Shown one piece after another: positions 8,898 to 17,913 of a stretch of 64,000 bases of DNA. The translations under genes were made by a program, and so were the position numbers. The stretch is from NCBI GenBank assembly GCA_051747385.1, contig JBNJGB010000005.1, forward strand, positions 1 to 64,000, written 5' to 3'. Source of the stretch: JBNJGB01 sp051747385. Its GTDB lineage: Bacteria; Myxococcota_A; UBA9042; PHBI01; JACKFB01. The stretch's first letter is position 1. Each line of letters begins with the position of its first letter. The notes below the pieces were generated by a model. That model saw only the letters and a program-made list of their open reading frames with translations, was not told the origin of the DNA and did no database searches.

Positions 8898-10145
8898 ATG
8901 CGATCCACGATCCTCTGCGTGCTCGTGGCCGCCCTGTGCCTGGCCGCATGCGACTCGGGAGGCGGCGGCGGGACCACGGCGCCGGACGCGAACGGCGGTG
9001 GCCCGGACGCGGCCGACGTGGCGCCCGACGCGCCCGATCCCTGCGAGGGCGTCGTCTGCGACGAGGGGACACCCTCCGAGTGTGACGGCGACCAGATCGT
9101 GGTCTACGACGACGCGGGCTCGTGCGGCGTCGAGTCCGGAGCCGCGGTCTGCGCCTATCCCGAGGCCTCGCGCGTGGACTGCAGCGCCCTGGGCAAGATC
9201 TGCGCCGGCGGCGAGTGCGTCGACCCGCCGAAGACCCCGTGCGAGATCGAGGTGTGCGCCGACCCGCCGCCGCCCGACTGCGACGGCGACACGGCCCGCG
9301 TGTACGTGACCTTCGGCGACTGCTCCGAGCAGGGCGGCGAGGCCGTGTGCGACTACCCGGTGCAGGGGACGCTCGAATGCGCCGCCGACGGAAAGGTCTG
9401 TCGCAACGGCGGCTGCGCCGAGGAGGTGATCGACCCCTGCGATCCGAACCCGTGCACGGTCCCTCCGGCGCCCCACTGCACGGCCGGTGACCGCGCCTCG
9501 TTCCCCCCGGACACGGGGACCTGTACGCCCGACGGCGAGGTGGCCGTGTGCGACTGGTCGGACCACGACACCGACGACTGCCCGGCCCAGGACCAGGAGT
9601 GCCACGCGGGCGCCTGCGCCGACGGCGCCGCCGCGCCGGAGGCCGCCGGGGACGTCGTCGTCACCGAGATCCTGGTGAACCCCGCGGCCTCGGGCGATCC
9701 CACGGAGTGGCTGGAGCTTCACAACCCCGGGACGATCGCCCGGCGCCTCGACGGCTGCGTGCTGGCCGACCGGGACGTGGACGACCACGCGATCCCGAGC
9801 GGCGCGGACGTCGTCGTGCCCGCCGGCGGGCACATCGTGCTGGCCCGCACCGGGGACGCCGAGGCCCTCGGCGGCTGGGAGCCCGACTACGTCTACGGCG
9901 AGGAGGACCTGGCCCTGGCCAACACCGCCGACGAGCTGTTGCTGCGATGCGGCGAGCTGATCGTGGACGAGGTCGCCTGGGACAAGACCTGGCCCCTCCA
10001 GAGCGGCGCCGCCCTGAGCCTCGACCCCGGACAGACGGGCGCCGGCGCCAACGACGACGCCTCCTCCTGGTGCGCCGCCTCGGACACGTACTCCGGCACG
10101 CTGGACAAGGGCACGCCCCGCGAGGCCAACCCGGCCTGCCCCTGA
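8898..10145 (+). CDS. Lipoprotein with three Cys-rich modules and a lamin-tail domain
   Basis: The 415-residue product has a lipobox (LAAC, C18) and a Gly/Asp-rich linker. Three tandem modules of about 60 residues (47-106, 113-172, 179-239) share a PC...VC start, CDGD, AVCxYP and a closing CxxGxC, with the cysteines in register. A lamin-tail domain (LTD, about 251-400) then begins VVVTEILVNPAASGDPTEW and includes WLELHNPG, typical of secreted or surface LTD proteins. LTD domains often accompany surface nucleases or adhesins, but no catalytic domain is present here. It is probably co-transcribed with the preceding lipoprotein gene. Confidence 0.85.
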   Translation: MRSTILCVLVAALCLAACDSGGGGGTTAPDANGGGPDAADVAPDAPDPCEGVVCDEGTPSECDGDQIVVYDDAGSCGVESGAAVCAYPEASRVDCSALGKICAGGECVDPPKTPCEIEVCADPPPPDCDGDTARVYVTFGDCSEQGGEAVCDYPVQGTLECAADGKVCRNGGCAEEVIDPCDPNPCTVPPAPHCTAGDRASFPPDTGTCTPDGEVAVCDWSDHDTDDCPAQDQECHAGACADGAAAPEAAGDVVVTEILVNPAASGDPTEWLELHNPGTIARRLDGCVLADRDVDDHAIPSGADVVVPAGGHIVLARTGDAEALGGWEPDYVYGEEDLALANTADELLLRCGELIVDEVAWDKTWPLQSGAALSLDPGQTGAGANDDASSWCAASDTYSGTLDKGTPREANPACP

Positions 10146-10323
10146 CGAGTCGGGCTCGCCGCGAGCACCATCCGTCGCCGGCGACGACGCGGCCGCCGAG
10201 GACGGCTCACAGTCTACACATCTCGGGATCCCCCGGTCTCGCGGAGAATCGCGCGAGGCCTTCGTCTTGCGACGTGTGACGAGCTGTGAGCCGAGGACGG
10301 CGGTCCCACTGCAGGTTCCCCAT

Positions 10324-10380
10324 GTTCTCCGCGCCTTTGCGGCCTGGCGCCTTCGCGCGAGCCCATCGGAACGGCGGAGG
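10324..10380 (+). repeat. Intergenic 'cctttgcg...cttcgcgcgagccc' repeat, copy 1
   Basis: This lies in the 265-nt gap between convergent genes (10146-10410). The stretch gcgcctttgcggcctggcgc followed by cttcgcgcgagccc resembles 25889-25940 in sequence and order. It is probably one of many short dispersed intergenic repeats in this genome. The rest of the gap shows only a small hairpin (gctcgccgcgagc, just after the stop at 10145). Confidence 0.4.
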
Positions 10381-10410
10381 TGTGAGCGCTGGACAGGGGG
10401 AGCGCACCGG

Positions 10411-11463
10411 TCAGGCGGAGGCGGCCTCGTCGGGGACGTCGTTGGCGCCGACGGGGATGTAGCGGGTCCCGCGGGCGCGGCCCACCTTTCGGAGGCGGCC
10501 CTCCTCGCAGAGCCAGTGGAGGTAGCGCCGCGCCTCGACCGACGACACGCCGAGGGCGTCTGCCACGAAGCCGCTCGTCAGGGAGCCGTGCTGCCAGGCG
10601 GCGGCCACCAGGAGGTCGTCGAGGGAGTCGGCGGACGTGGGATCCGGGGCCTCCGGCACGTCGTCGTCGGCCACCTGCTCCACGATCTGGTCGATGCGGC
10701 GGCGACCCATCCGGACGATGGGGGCCAACACGTCCGCGATGACCTCGCCCGGGGTCTCGGCCGGCCCCGGACCCAGGGCGCGGACCACCGGCAGCGCCTC
10801 GTCCTCCTCCAGATCCCCGGCGCTCAGCCGGAACGCCAGGTGCGGGACCATCCCGGCGTCCCAATAGCCCTCCATGAGCGCGTCCAGGGGCTCCGTGTCG
10901 TCCGGGATCGAACCCTGGCTCCCCTGCTCCGGCTCCAGCACGGAGGGCCCGGTGTCCCGGAGGTGTCCCAGGAGCGTGTCGCGGTTGCGGCCACGGAACT
11001 CCAGCAGGAGGAGCGGGTCGCCCTCCATGGCCTCGGCCGCGGCGAAGTGCGCGGCCACCGCGTGCACGCACACGGGCGAGTCGTCCCCGCAGGTGCAGAA
11101 GAAGGTCAGATCGTGGTGATCGAAGGGGAACAGCTCGGCGCCGGCCTCCTCGAAGAAGTGGAGCATCTCCCGGGAGATGCGCCCCGACAGCAGCGTGGCG
11201 GCGTGCGCGGCCTCGCCGGCGAGGCGCTCCACGACCCCATCCCAGACCTCCTCGTGGATCATCGGCTGGCGGACCCGCACCTCGCGGACGACCCCGGAGT
11301 CCTCCTCGACCGTGGCGGTGATGAGCCCGGGGCGCACCTCGAGATCGCCGACGCGCCCACGTCGGGCCACGATCCGGCCCTTTCGGACCTTCTGGCGCAG
11401 CTCCTTGCTGTCCAGGATGGGATCGAGCCAGCGCTGGGCCCACCAGACGCTCTCGGACTTCAT
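10411..11463 (-). CDS. SWIM zinc-finger protein
   Basis: The 350-residue product contains a SWIM motif, CTC-x6-CVH (C123, C125, C132, H134), within FFCTCGDDSPVCVHAVA. The C-terminus has a winged-helix-like segment (LTSGFVADALGVSSVEARRY). SWIM fingers bind DNA or protein. In bacteria, proteins like this are commonly encoded beside an SNF2-family helicase, as here, where the ATG overlaps the helicase stop by 4 nt (ATGA). The pair is therefore translationally coupled and probably forms one complex. The exact role (DNA repair, chromatin or transcription remodelling) is not established by the sequence. Confidence 0.85.
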   Translation of the reverse strand: MKSESVWWAQRWLDPILDSKELRQKVRKGRIVARRGRVGDLEVRPGLITATVEEDSGVVREVRVRQPMIHEEVWDGVVERLAGEAAHAATLLSGRISREMLHFFEEAGAELFPFDHHDLTFFCTCGDDSPVCVHAVAAHFAAAEAMEGDPLLLLEFRGRNRDTLLGHLRDTGPSVLEPEQGSQGSIPDDTEPLDALMEGYWDAGMVPHLAFRLSAGDLEEDEALPVVRALGPGPAETPGEVIADVLAPIVRMGRRRIDQIVEQVADDDVPEAPDPTSADSLDDLLVAAAWQHGSLTSGFVADALGVSSVEARRYLHWLCEEGRLRKVGRARGTRYIPVGANDVPDEAASA

Positions 11464-14429
11464 GCATCCTCCTCGAGCACGGCGTCCTGCCCCAGGCCGA
11501 CGAGGTCCCGCAGGGTCGCGTCGTCCAGCTCGGACAGCCACGTCTCCCCGGCGCCCACCACGCGGTCGGCGAGCATGCGCTTGTCGGCCAGCACCTGGTG
11601 GATCTGCTCTTCGAGGGTGCCCTGGCTGACCATCCGATGCACGGTCACGTCCCGGGTCTGGCCGATGCGGAACGCGCGATCCGTGGCCTGATCCTCCACC
11701 GCGGGGTTCCACCACCGGTCGTAGTGGAACACGTGGTTGGCGCGCGTGAGGTTCAGCCCCGTGCCGCCGGCCTTCAGCGAGACGATCATCACCGGCGGAC
11801 CGTGCGGATCCTGGAACGACGCCACCATCCGATCCCGGGCGGTCCGGTTCAGGCCGCCGTGGAAGAACGGCACGCGCTCCCCGACGTGGCGCTCCACGAC
11901 CCGGGCCAGGATGCCGCCCATCTCCCGGTACTGGCTGAAGACCAGCGGGTGTCCGCCGCCCTCCAGCACCTCGTCCAGCAGCTCCAGGAAGCGCACCAGC
12001 TTGCCCGACCGCCGGGGCTCCACTCCGTCGTCGGCCAGGTACTGAGCCGGGTGATTGCAGATCTGTTTGAGCGCCGTGAGCATCGCCAGGACCCGTCCGC
12101 GGCGCTCGATCCCCGGCTCCAGACCGGAGATCTCCTCCATGGCCTTGTCCAGGGTCACCTGGTACAGAGCCGCCTGCTCGCGGGTGAGCGGGCAGTAGCG
12201 GACCATCTCGAACTTGTCCGGGAGGTCCGGCGCGATGGTCGGGTCCGTCTTCAAGCGCCGCAGGATGAACGGCGCCGTCACCCGCCGGAGCCGATCGGCC
12301 GCGTCCCGCTCGCCGTAGCGCTCCACCGGGATGGCGAAGGTCTTCTTGAAGCTGTTCCGGGAGCCCAGCAGGCCCGGGTTCAGGAAGTCCATGATGGACC
12401 ACAGCTCCAGGAGACGGTTCTCCACGGGCGTGCCGGTCAGCGCCACGCGCCGGCGGGCGGCCAGCTCTCGAACGGCCCGGCTCTGCCCCGCTTCCGGGTT
12501 CTTGATGTTCTGGGCCTCGTCCAGGGCCACCAGGTCGAAGGGGATCCTCCGGAACATCTGCAGGTCCCGGCGCGCCAGGGCGTAGCTGGTGATGACGACG
12601 GTCCCGTCGGCGTCATCTTCCTCCAGGTCCTCCATGAGCTCGATCAGCGTTTCGGCGTCCTCCACCCGCGAGGGTCCGTGGTGGATCACCGGCTCGAGGC
12701 CGGGCGTGAACCGCTGCACCTCGCGGCGCCAGTTGCCCAGCACGCTGGTCGGACAGACCACGAGGAAGCGGCGCCCCTCCTCCGTCTCCGCCATGTGCTG
12801 CATCATCGCCAGCACCTGGATGGTCTTGCCCAGGCCCATGTCGTCGGCCAGGCAGGCGCCGAAGCCCGTCCCGCAGACGTCCATCAGCCAGCCCAGGCCG
12901 CGCTCCTGGTAGGGGCGCAGCGTGCCCACCAGTCCGACCGGGGCCTCCATCTCCGCATCGCGCGCGTCGACGCCGGCCTGGAGGATCTCCAGCGCCTCGG
13001 CGAGAGAGCCGTCCCCCACCACGTCCGCGCTGGCCTCCTCGCCGCCCGGCACGGAGACCTCCGACGCCAGGGCGAGCCGCAGGGCCTCCGCCGCAGCCAT
13101 CTCGCCGCCGCCCTTGTCCATCAGGCGCTCGAGGCGCTCGATCTCGGCGGGATCGACCGCCACCCAGCGGCCCCGGTGCATGACCAGCGGCGCCTTGGAC
13201 TGCGCGAGCTCGCGGAACTCCTTCGCCGTCAGGGTGTCGTCGCCGAGGCTCGCCTCCCATCGGAAGTTCACGGTCCCGCCGACGAGCCCCGTCCCGGCCG
13301 CGCGGCCGCCCTCGTCCGTGCCCAGGCGCATCCTCGGGCGCACGCGGCGCCGGCCCACCCTCGAGAGGGCGGCGGGCACGTCCACCCAGTAGCCGGCGCG
13401 CTGCAGCCGCAAGGCGGCGTCCGTGAGGAACGACCAGGCCTCGCTGGCGTCCAGCATCACGCCGCCGGGCAGGCGCCCGCTCAGGCTCCGCTCGATGGGC
13501 TCGAACACGCGGGCGCAGCGGGCGAGAGCCTCCAGCAGCGTCTCCCCCGGCCTGCTCATCCGTGCCGCGAGGTCGCGCGCGCTCGGGACTCCGTCCCGGA
13601 GGTCCGCCACGGCGACGCGCTCCTCCCCGCCGGCCTCCAGGAGGTGATAGGTGACCCGCCAGTGCCCCTGGGCGCTCGCAGGCTCCTCCAGTCGGAAACC
13701 CACCAGCGGACGCGTCCCGCCGATGGCCGTGGTCGGGGCGATCCACCGGTCGAGAGATCCCGGCAGGTGACGATCGCTCAGGCCCTGGATGGGGAAGCTC
13801 GGATCCGGCCCCGAGAGCGCACGGCCCAGTCGCATCGCCCAGGAGGGTCCGCTCGCCGGGTGGGGAGCCGTCTCCTCGGTGGCGGCCCTCAGGAGACCGT
13901 CGACCGCGGCGTCCAGGAAGGTGCGCAGCGCCGCCAGGGGCGTCGGCACGTGCTCGTCCCCGTTGACCCCGGCCCGCGCCACGCCGGGCATCGCCGAAGC
14001 CAGGCCCGTCAGCCGGGAGCGATCCTCGGCCCGCACCGGCGCCACGCGCCAGCGCGCCTCGTAGCGATCCGGGTCGTCGGTGGGGGTCAGGGACGGGACG
14101 GCCTGCTGTCGCACCACGGCCTCCACGGCCCACTTGGACGCCAGGGCCCAGACGGCGATGGAGGCCGGCAGGTCGTCCACCGTGTTCAGCGACATGGGCG
14201 CCAGGGCCGCGGCAGCCGTGGACGCCTTCAGGAACCACCCGTCCACGGTCACCCGCTCCGGTCGACCGGCCCGGTCGGGCATCACCACGGGCACGTCCGT
14301 CCGCCACCGGCCGCGGAGGAACGACGAGCGCAGCACGGGCGGCACGTCCTGATCCTCGGGTACCCAGAGGAGCAGACCGACGCGATCGGCGTCTCGGTGG
14401 AGTGTCAACGCTGCGTGCTCGTGGCTCAT
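11460..14429 (-). CDS. SNF2-family DNA-dependent ATPase/helicase
   Basis: The 989-residue product has a long bacterial-type N-terminal region (about 1-480) followed by the SNF2 ATPase core. Motif I is LADDMGLGKTIQV (about residue 526-538), motif II is DEAQ in LDEAQNIKNP, and motif III is LTGTPVENR. The second RecA lobe has LKAGGTGLNLTRANHVFHYD and QATDRAFRIGQTRDV, the SNF2 motifs V and VI. It should be a cytoplasmic DNA translocase, not necessarily a strand-separating helicase. The ATG at 14429 begins the conserved N-terminus (MSHEHAALTLH). The frame stays open further upstream, but without coding bias. It forms an operon with the SWIM gene. Confidence 0.92.
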   Translation of the reverse strand: MSHEHAALTLHRDADRVGLLLWVPEDQDVPPVLRSSFLRGRWRTDVPVVMPDRAGRPERVTVDGWFLKASTAAAALAPMSLNTVDDLPASIAVWALASKWAVEAVVRQQAVPSLTPTDDPDRYEARWRVAPVRAEDRSRLTGLASAMPGVARAGVNGDEHVPTPLAALRTFLDAAVDGLLRAATEETAPHPASGPSWAMRLGRALSGPDPSFPIQGLSDRHLPGSLDRWIAPTTAIGGTRPLVGFRLEEPASAQGHWRVTYHLLEAGGEERVAVADLRDGVPSARDLAARMSRPGETLLEALARCARVFEPIERSLSGRLPGGVMLDASEAWSFLTDAALRLQRAGYWVDVPAALSRVGRRRVRPRMRLGTDEGGRAAGTGLVGGTVNFRWEASLGDDTLTAKEFRELAQSKAPLVMHRGRWVAVDPAEIERLERLMDKGGGEMAAAEALRLALASEVSVPGGEEASADVVGDGSLAEALEILQAGVDARDAEMEAPVGLVGTLRPYQERGLGWLMDVCGTGFGACLADDMGLGKTIQVLAMMQHMAETEEGRRFLVVCPTSVLGNWRREVQRFTPGLEPVIHHGPSRVEDAETLIELMEDLEEDDADGTVVITSYALARRDLQMFRRIPFDLVALDEAQNIKNPEAGQSRAVRELAARRRVALTGTPVENRLLELWSIMDFLNPGLLGSRNSFKKTFAIPVERYGERDAADRLRRVTAPFILRRLKTDPTIAPDLPDKFEMVRYCPLTREQAALYQVTLDKAMEEISGLEPGIERRGRVLAMLTALKQICNHPAQYLADDGVEPRRSGKLVRFLELLDEVLEGGGHPLVFSQYREMGGILARVVERHVGERVPFFHGGLNRTARDRMVASFQDPHGPPVMIVSLKAGGTGLNLTRANHVFHYDRWWNPAVEDQATDRAFRIGQTRDVTVHRMVSQGTLEEQIHQVLADKRMLADRVVGAGETWLSELDDATLRDLVGLGQDAVLEEDA

Positions 14430-14438
14430 CGGATCGAG

Positions 14439-14444
14439 TCTATA
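14439..14444 (-). promoter_or_regulatory. Possible -10 box (TATAGA) very close to the SNF2 start
   Basis: On the minus strand, TATAGA lies 9 nt before the ATG, so a transcript from it would have almost no leader. No convincing -35 was found at 16-18 nt. Confidence 0.3.
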
Positions 14445-14580
14445 ACAGGTTTCAGGGGGGTCCGGTAACGAAAGGTTCGAAGTCGACTCGGCACATGGCG
14501 ACCGGGCGAGGGAGGTCGCGCGGGGCGTGCCATGGATGCAGACAAAGCGCCTCCGAGGCAAGGGGCAATCACGATTCGAG

Positions 14581-15114
14581 TCAGAAGACCCAGCCCGCAG
14601 AGAGCGCGACACCCGCATGTGACACATTGTATCCGCGTAAATCGAGCGCCACATAGAGCCCCGACGGGGGCCCGTACCGGACTCCAACACCCAGCATCCC
14701 GACGAATTCCGCGCCGTCCGATCCCCACCGGACGCCCTCGGAGTCCGGACCGTCGCCCGCGTCGTCACCCGCGGCCACCCCGAGACCCAGGAGGGCGTAG
14801 GGAGACAGGGGAAGCGCCCGATCGGCCGTCATCTCCCGGAACGGATGCCACTGTCCCTCGAGCCAGACGGTGATGAACTGCGCCCGGGACCGCGCGTCGG
14901 GAAGCACCCCAGCGAACGCGGCGGTCACGCGGAAATCCGACACATGGGCTCCGGCCGCCAGTCCGAACGCGTTGCCCGCCTCGTCGAACGCGTCCCACGC
15001 CGTCACGGTGGACCCCACGACTCCCGCGTCGATGTGCACGCCGGAGTCCCCGGCAAATGCGGGCGCCGACCACGCGAGTCCGACGATCACCAGGAGCGTC
15101 GGGAACAGACGCAT
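14581..15114 (-). CDS. Small outer-membrane beta-barrel-like protein
   Basis: The 177-residue product has a Sec signal peptide (cleavage after APAFA). Its alternating hydrophobic segments end in a C-terminal aromatic (SAGWVF), as is usual for outer-membrane barrels recognised by the BAM complex. Repeated Gly-rich beta strands (YALLGLGVAAG, GMLGVGVRYG) fit a small OmpW/OmpX-sized barrel. Its ATG overlaps the stop of the upstream carbonic-anhydrase-like gene by 1 nt, so the two are co-translated. Function is unknown. Confidence 0.75.
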   Translation of the reverse strand: MRLFPTLLVIVGLAWSAPAFAGDSGVHIDAGVVGSTVTAWDAFDEAGNAFGLAAGAHVSDFRVTAAFAGVLPDARSRAQFITVWLEGQWHPFREMTADRALPLSPYALLGLGVAAGDDAGDGPDSEGVRWGSDGAEFVGMLGVGVRYGPPSGLYVALDLRGYNVSHAGVALSAGWVF

Positions 15115-15656
15115 CACCGCTCGACCGCGCCGACGCCTCGCGCCAGGTACGACGCGGCCAGGGCCTCGTAGTGTGCGGCACTCTCGCGCAGGGACCGGAG
15201 CTCCTCGTCGGTGAGCCCCCTCCGCGCGCGAGCGGGAGCGCCGACCGCCAGGGTGCGCGGCTCGATGACGGTCCCGGGGGTCACCAGGGCGCCCGCGCCC
15301 ACCATGGCCTCCTCGCCTATGACCGCCTCGTCCATCACGACGGCCCCCATGCCGACGAGGGCGCCGCGCTTCACGGTGCACCCGTGCAGGACGACGCGGT
15401 GCCCCACGGTCACGTCGTCCTCGATCAGCGTGGGATGCGTGGCGGTGGTCACGTGCACCATGCAGAGGTCCTGGATGTTGACCCGGCGACCGACGCGGAT
15501 GTGGTGCACGTCCCCCCGGAGCACCGTGCCGAACCAGATGGAGCTCCCGTCTCCCACGCGGGTGTCACCGATGATCCGGGCAGTGTCCGCCACGAAGACG
15601 TCGCGGCCCAGGGTCGGTGTGACATCGTGATGTGACAGCATGCGCGGATCGCCCAT
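15114..15656 (-). CDS. Gamma-class carbonic anhydrase-like hexapeptide protein
   Basis: The 180-residue product is a left-handed beta-helix protein of the gamma-carbonic anhydrase/YrdA/PaaY family, which forms trimers with zinc at the subunit interfaces. Hexapeptide repeats run through FVADTARIIGDTRVGDGSSI. The zinc-ligand histidines are recognisable in HIRVGRR, MVHVT and TLIEDDVTVGHRVVLHG. The ATG at 15656 has a good ribosome site (aggggag). Many family members lack measurable carbonic anhydrase activity, so the reaction is uncertain. Confidence 0.85.
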   Translation of the reverse strand: MGDPRMLSHHDVTPTLGRDVFVADTARIIGDTRVGDGSSIWFGTVLRGDVHHIRVGRRVNIQDLCMVHVTTATHPTLIEDDVTVGHRVVLHGCTVKRGALVGMGAVVMDEAVIGEEAMVGAGALVTPGTVIEPRTLAVGAPARARRGLTDEELRSLRESAAHYEALAASYLARGVGAVER

Positions 15657-15903
15657 CGCGGTCTCCCCTCCCTCGTGCCCCGTCGGCCCGCCCGCCCGAC
15701 GCGACGGCGCACTGCGCGTCCAGAGCGGGCCACGAACCGTATCGCACGGAGTCCTTTCCGCCAACCCGAAACGCTCGCGCCTCCGGTCCCTCGAGCGGGT
15801 TACGGCTTTCGTCGCCAAATCCCGGCGGCGCTGCTACCATCCGCACCGGTCGCCTCGGGGGGCACGCCTCCCCTCACGCCCATCACGCGAGGAGTCGGCG
15901 CCG

Positions 15904-17151
15904 ATGCCTCCACGCCCGTCCATCACCGCCCTCGTCATCCCCTTCCTCCTGCTCGCGGCGTCCGCCGGGGACGCCCGAGCCCAGGCCCGCGAGACCGCCG
16001 TCGTCGACGTGTCGTCGGAAGGCAAGGCGGCCGCGGAGATCGCCCACACCATCCGCGAGGCCGTCAGAGCGCACGACGGCTATGTCCTCAAGGACATCCA
16101 CGGCGTCCTGAACGCCGGGGGCGAGGCCGACGCCCAGGGCAACATCAAGACCGCCCAGGCGTTCCACAAGGCGGGGCTGTCGGCCCTGGAGGGCGGCGAC
16201 GCCATGGACGCGGCGGAGCAGTTCGAGACCGCGGCGCAGCTGATGGAGAACAGCTTCGCCCAGCTTCGGGACACGGACGAGTACCGGCGGGTACTGCTGC
16301 ACCTGGGCATGGCGCTCTTCCGCTCCGGGGAGGCGGCGCCGGCCGGGCTGGCATTCGAGCGCGCCGTGCTGTTCCAGGCCGAGCCGGGCATGGTGGATCT
16401 GAGCGCCGACGAGAGGGCCCTGCTCGACAAGGCGCGCGAGGCCATCGAGGCGCGATCGCTGGGCGCCGTCATGCTCGAGAGCGAGCCCTCCCACGCGGAG
16501 GTGTACGTGGACGGCCGATACCGCGGGGTGACGCCCTTGACGGTGGCCGGCCTGCCCGAGGGCAAGCACGTCGTGACCGCCTTCAAGAGCGGCTTCGTCC
16601 GCCAGACGGCCCGGGTGGAGATCAGCTCCCTGGGCATGGTGAACCGGACGGTGGCCCTCGAGCCCGCACGCAGGAAGCGCCTGTTCGACGAGATGCGTGG
16701 GGAGCTTCGGAGCGGCCTCGATGCCCTGGACGAGGGCGTCGAGCGCGGCGGCGAAGGCGTCCGCCGCATGGGCGCCCTGCTCTTCGCGGAGGCCGGCGTC
16801 GTGGTGCAGACCACCGGCGAGAGCCCGAGGCACGTGTCGATGTACCTCTTCGACACGAACAGCCGCCTCCTGGTCCACCGCGTGGAGGGCGACGTGGACT
16901 GGTCCCGGCGCAACCGGGAGCAGGTGCGGGATCTCGTCTCGCAGCTTCTCGATGTGGACTGGGACGTGGCCCTGGCGGGCGTCCCCGAGGATCCCGCCGG
17001 CCCCGCCGCCGAGCCGATCACGAAGAAGTGGTGGTTCTGGACGGCCATAGGGGTCGGCGTCGCCGGCGCCACCGCGGCGGCCCTCATCGCCACCTCCGGA
17101 GGCGACGGCGGCGAGCCTCCCGACACCGGCGCGCTGGTGCTCACCTTCTGA
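15904..17151 (+). CDS. PEGA-domain envelope protein with C-terminal membrane segment
   Basis: The 415-residue product has a signal peptide (cleavage near DARAQA), a TPR-like helical region (about 80-190; AFHKAGLSALEGGDAMDAAEQ) and a PEGA domain (about 195-265) with SEPSHAEVYVDGRYRGVTP. A region of about 120 residues of unknown fold follows, then a transmembrane helix near the C-terminus (WWFWTAIGVGVAGATAAAL). The layout matches PEGA proteins of Myxococcota, thought to bind envelope polymers or act with Ser/Thr kinases. The ATG at 15904 is chosen for the signal peptide. The stop is followed directly by an inverted-repeat element. Confidence 0.8.
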   Translation: MPPRPSITALVIPFLLLAASAGDARAQARETAVVDVSSEGKAAAEIAHTIREAVRAHDGYVLKDIHGVLNAGGEADAQGNIKTAQAFHKAGLSALEGGDAMDAAEQFETAAQLMENSFAQLRDTDEYRRVLLHLGMALFRSGEAAPAGLAFERAVLFQAEPGMVDLSADERALLDKAREAIEARSLGAVMLESEPSHAEVYVDGRYRGVTPLTVAGLPEGKHVVTAFKSGFVRQTARVEISSLGMVNRTVALEPARRKRLFDEMRGELRSGLDALDEGVERGGEGVRRMGALLFAEAGVVVQTTGESPRHVSMYLFDTNSRLLVHRVEGDVDWSRRNREQVRDLVSQLLDVDWDVALAGVPEDPAGPAAEPITKKWWFWTAIGVGVAGATAAALIATSGGDGGEPPDTGALVLTF

Positions 17152-17184
17152 GTGGGGTCAAACCTACTCACTTCTCATTTTCTC
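17150..17184 (+). repeat. Inverted repeat, left copy (gagtggggtcaa family)
   Basis: This starts inside the stop codon of the PEGA gene and reads gagtggggtcaaacctactc followed by acttctcattttctcg. It is a near-perfect inverted copy of 19470-19502 (two substitutions and one indel). It resembles REP-like sequences found after stop codons. Confidence 0.8.
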
Positions 17185-17231
17185 GCCCGCCCACCGCCGG
17201 CCACGCCGGGCCCGTCCGGCGCGCAGAGCGC

Positions 17232-17894
17232 CTACAAGGCGGGCTCCAGGATGCGCACCTCGGTCCGCTCGGGGAGGCCGTCGGCGCTCGACCACGTGCT
17301 GACGCCGGGCCGCACGGGAGGCGCGGCCAGGTGCGGAAGCAGAGCCTCGACGGGCGCCATGCCGAGGGAGCAGCGGGCGTTGTCGTAGTGGACCGGGAGG
17401 GCCAGGCGGGGGCGCAGGGTCGCCAGGACCTCGGGCGCGTCCTCGGGCCCCAGGGTGAAGCGGCCGCCCACGGGCCACACCAGCACGTCCACGGGCCCCA
17501 GCGCGGCGGCGTCCTCGGGGGTCAGCGGGCAGCCGACGTCGCCCAGGTGGACCACGCGCAGGCCGTCCACCTCGAACGCGTACATGGCCGTCATGCCCAT
17601 GCGCGTCCCGCCCTGTCGATCGTGGTAGGTGAACCGGAAGTCGAACGCGAAGCCGGCGACGCGGCCGGAGCGATCGGCGACCGGCGGGAGGCCCGCCCCC
17701 TCCGACAGGTCGGCGGTCACGTGGCTGTGATCCACGTGATAGTGGGACACGGCGACCACATCCGCCGGGACGCGCACCGGGGCGTGGGCGATGCGCCCAC
17801 CGAACGCACCCGGCCGATAGGGATCCGTCACCAGGACCCGCCCGGCGCCGTCTCGGACGGTGAGGCAGGCGTGGCCGTTGAACGTGATCTCCAC
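17232..17894 (-). CDS. Metallo-beta-lactamase-fold hydrolase (UlaG/UPF0173-like)
   Basis: The 220-residue product carries the metal-binding motif HYHVDH in VSHYHVDHSHV. Downstream MBL-fold motifs include HLGDVG and PVHYDN. Size and motifs fit the single-domain UPF0173/UlaG group of zinc-dependent hydrolases. The substrate is unknown. It starts at GTG (17894) with a ribosome site gcggagg 3-9 nt upstream. It lies just downstream of hpt and probably shares its operon, which hints at nucleotide metabolism but does not prove it. Confidence 0.8.
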   Translation of the reverse strand: MEITFNGHACLTVRDGAGRVLVTDPYRPGAFGGRIAHAPVRVPADVVAVSHYHVDHSHVTADLSEGAGLPPVADRSGRVAGFAFDFRFTYHDRQGGTRMGMTAMYAFEVDGLRVVHLGDVGCPLTPEDAAALGPVDVLVWPVGGRFTLGPEDAPEVLATLRPRLALPVHYDNARCSLGMAPVEALLPHLAAPPVRPGVSTWSSADGLPERTEVRILEPAL

Positions 17895-17913
17895 GGGCCT
17901 CCGCGGGTCGGGG

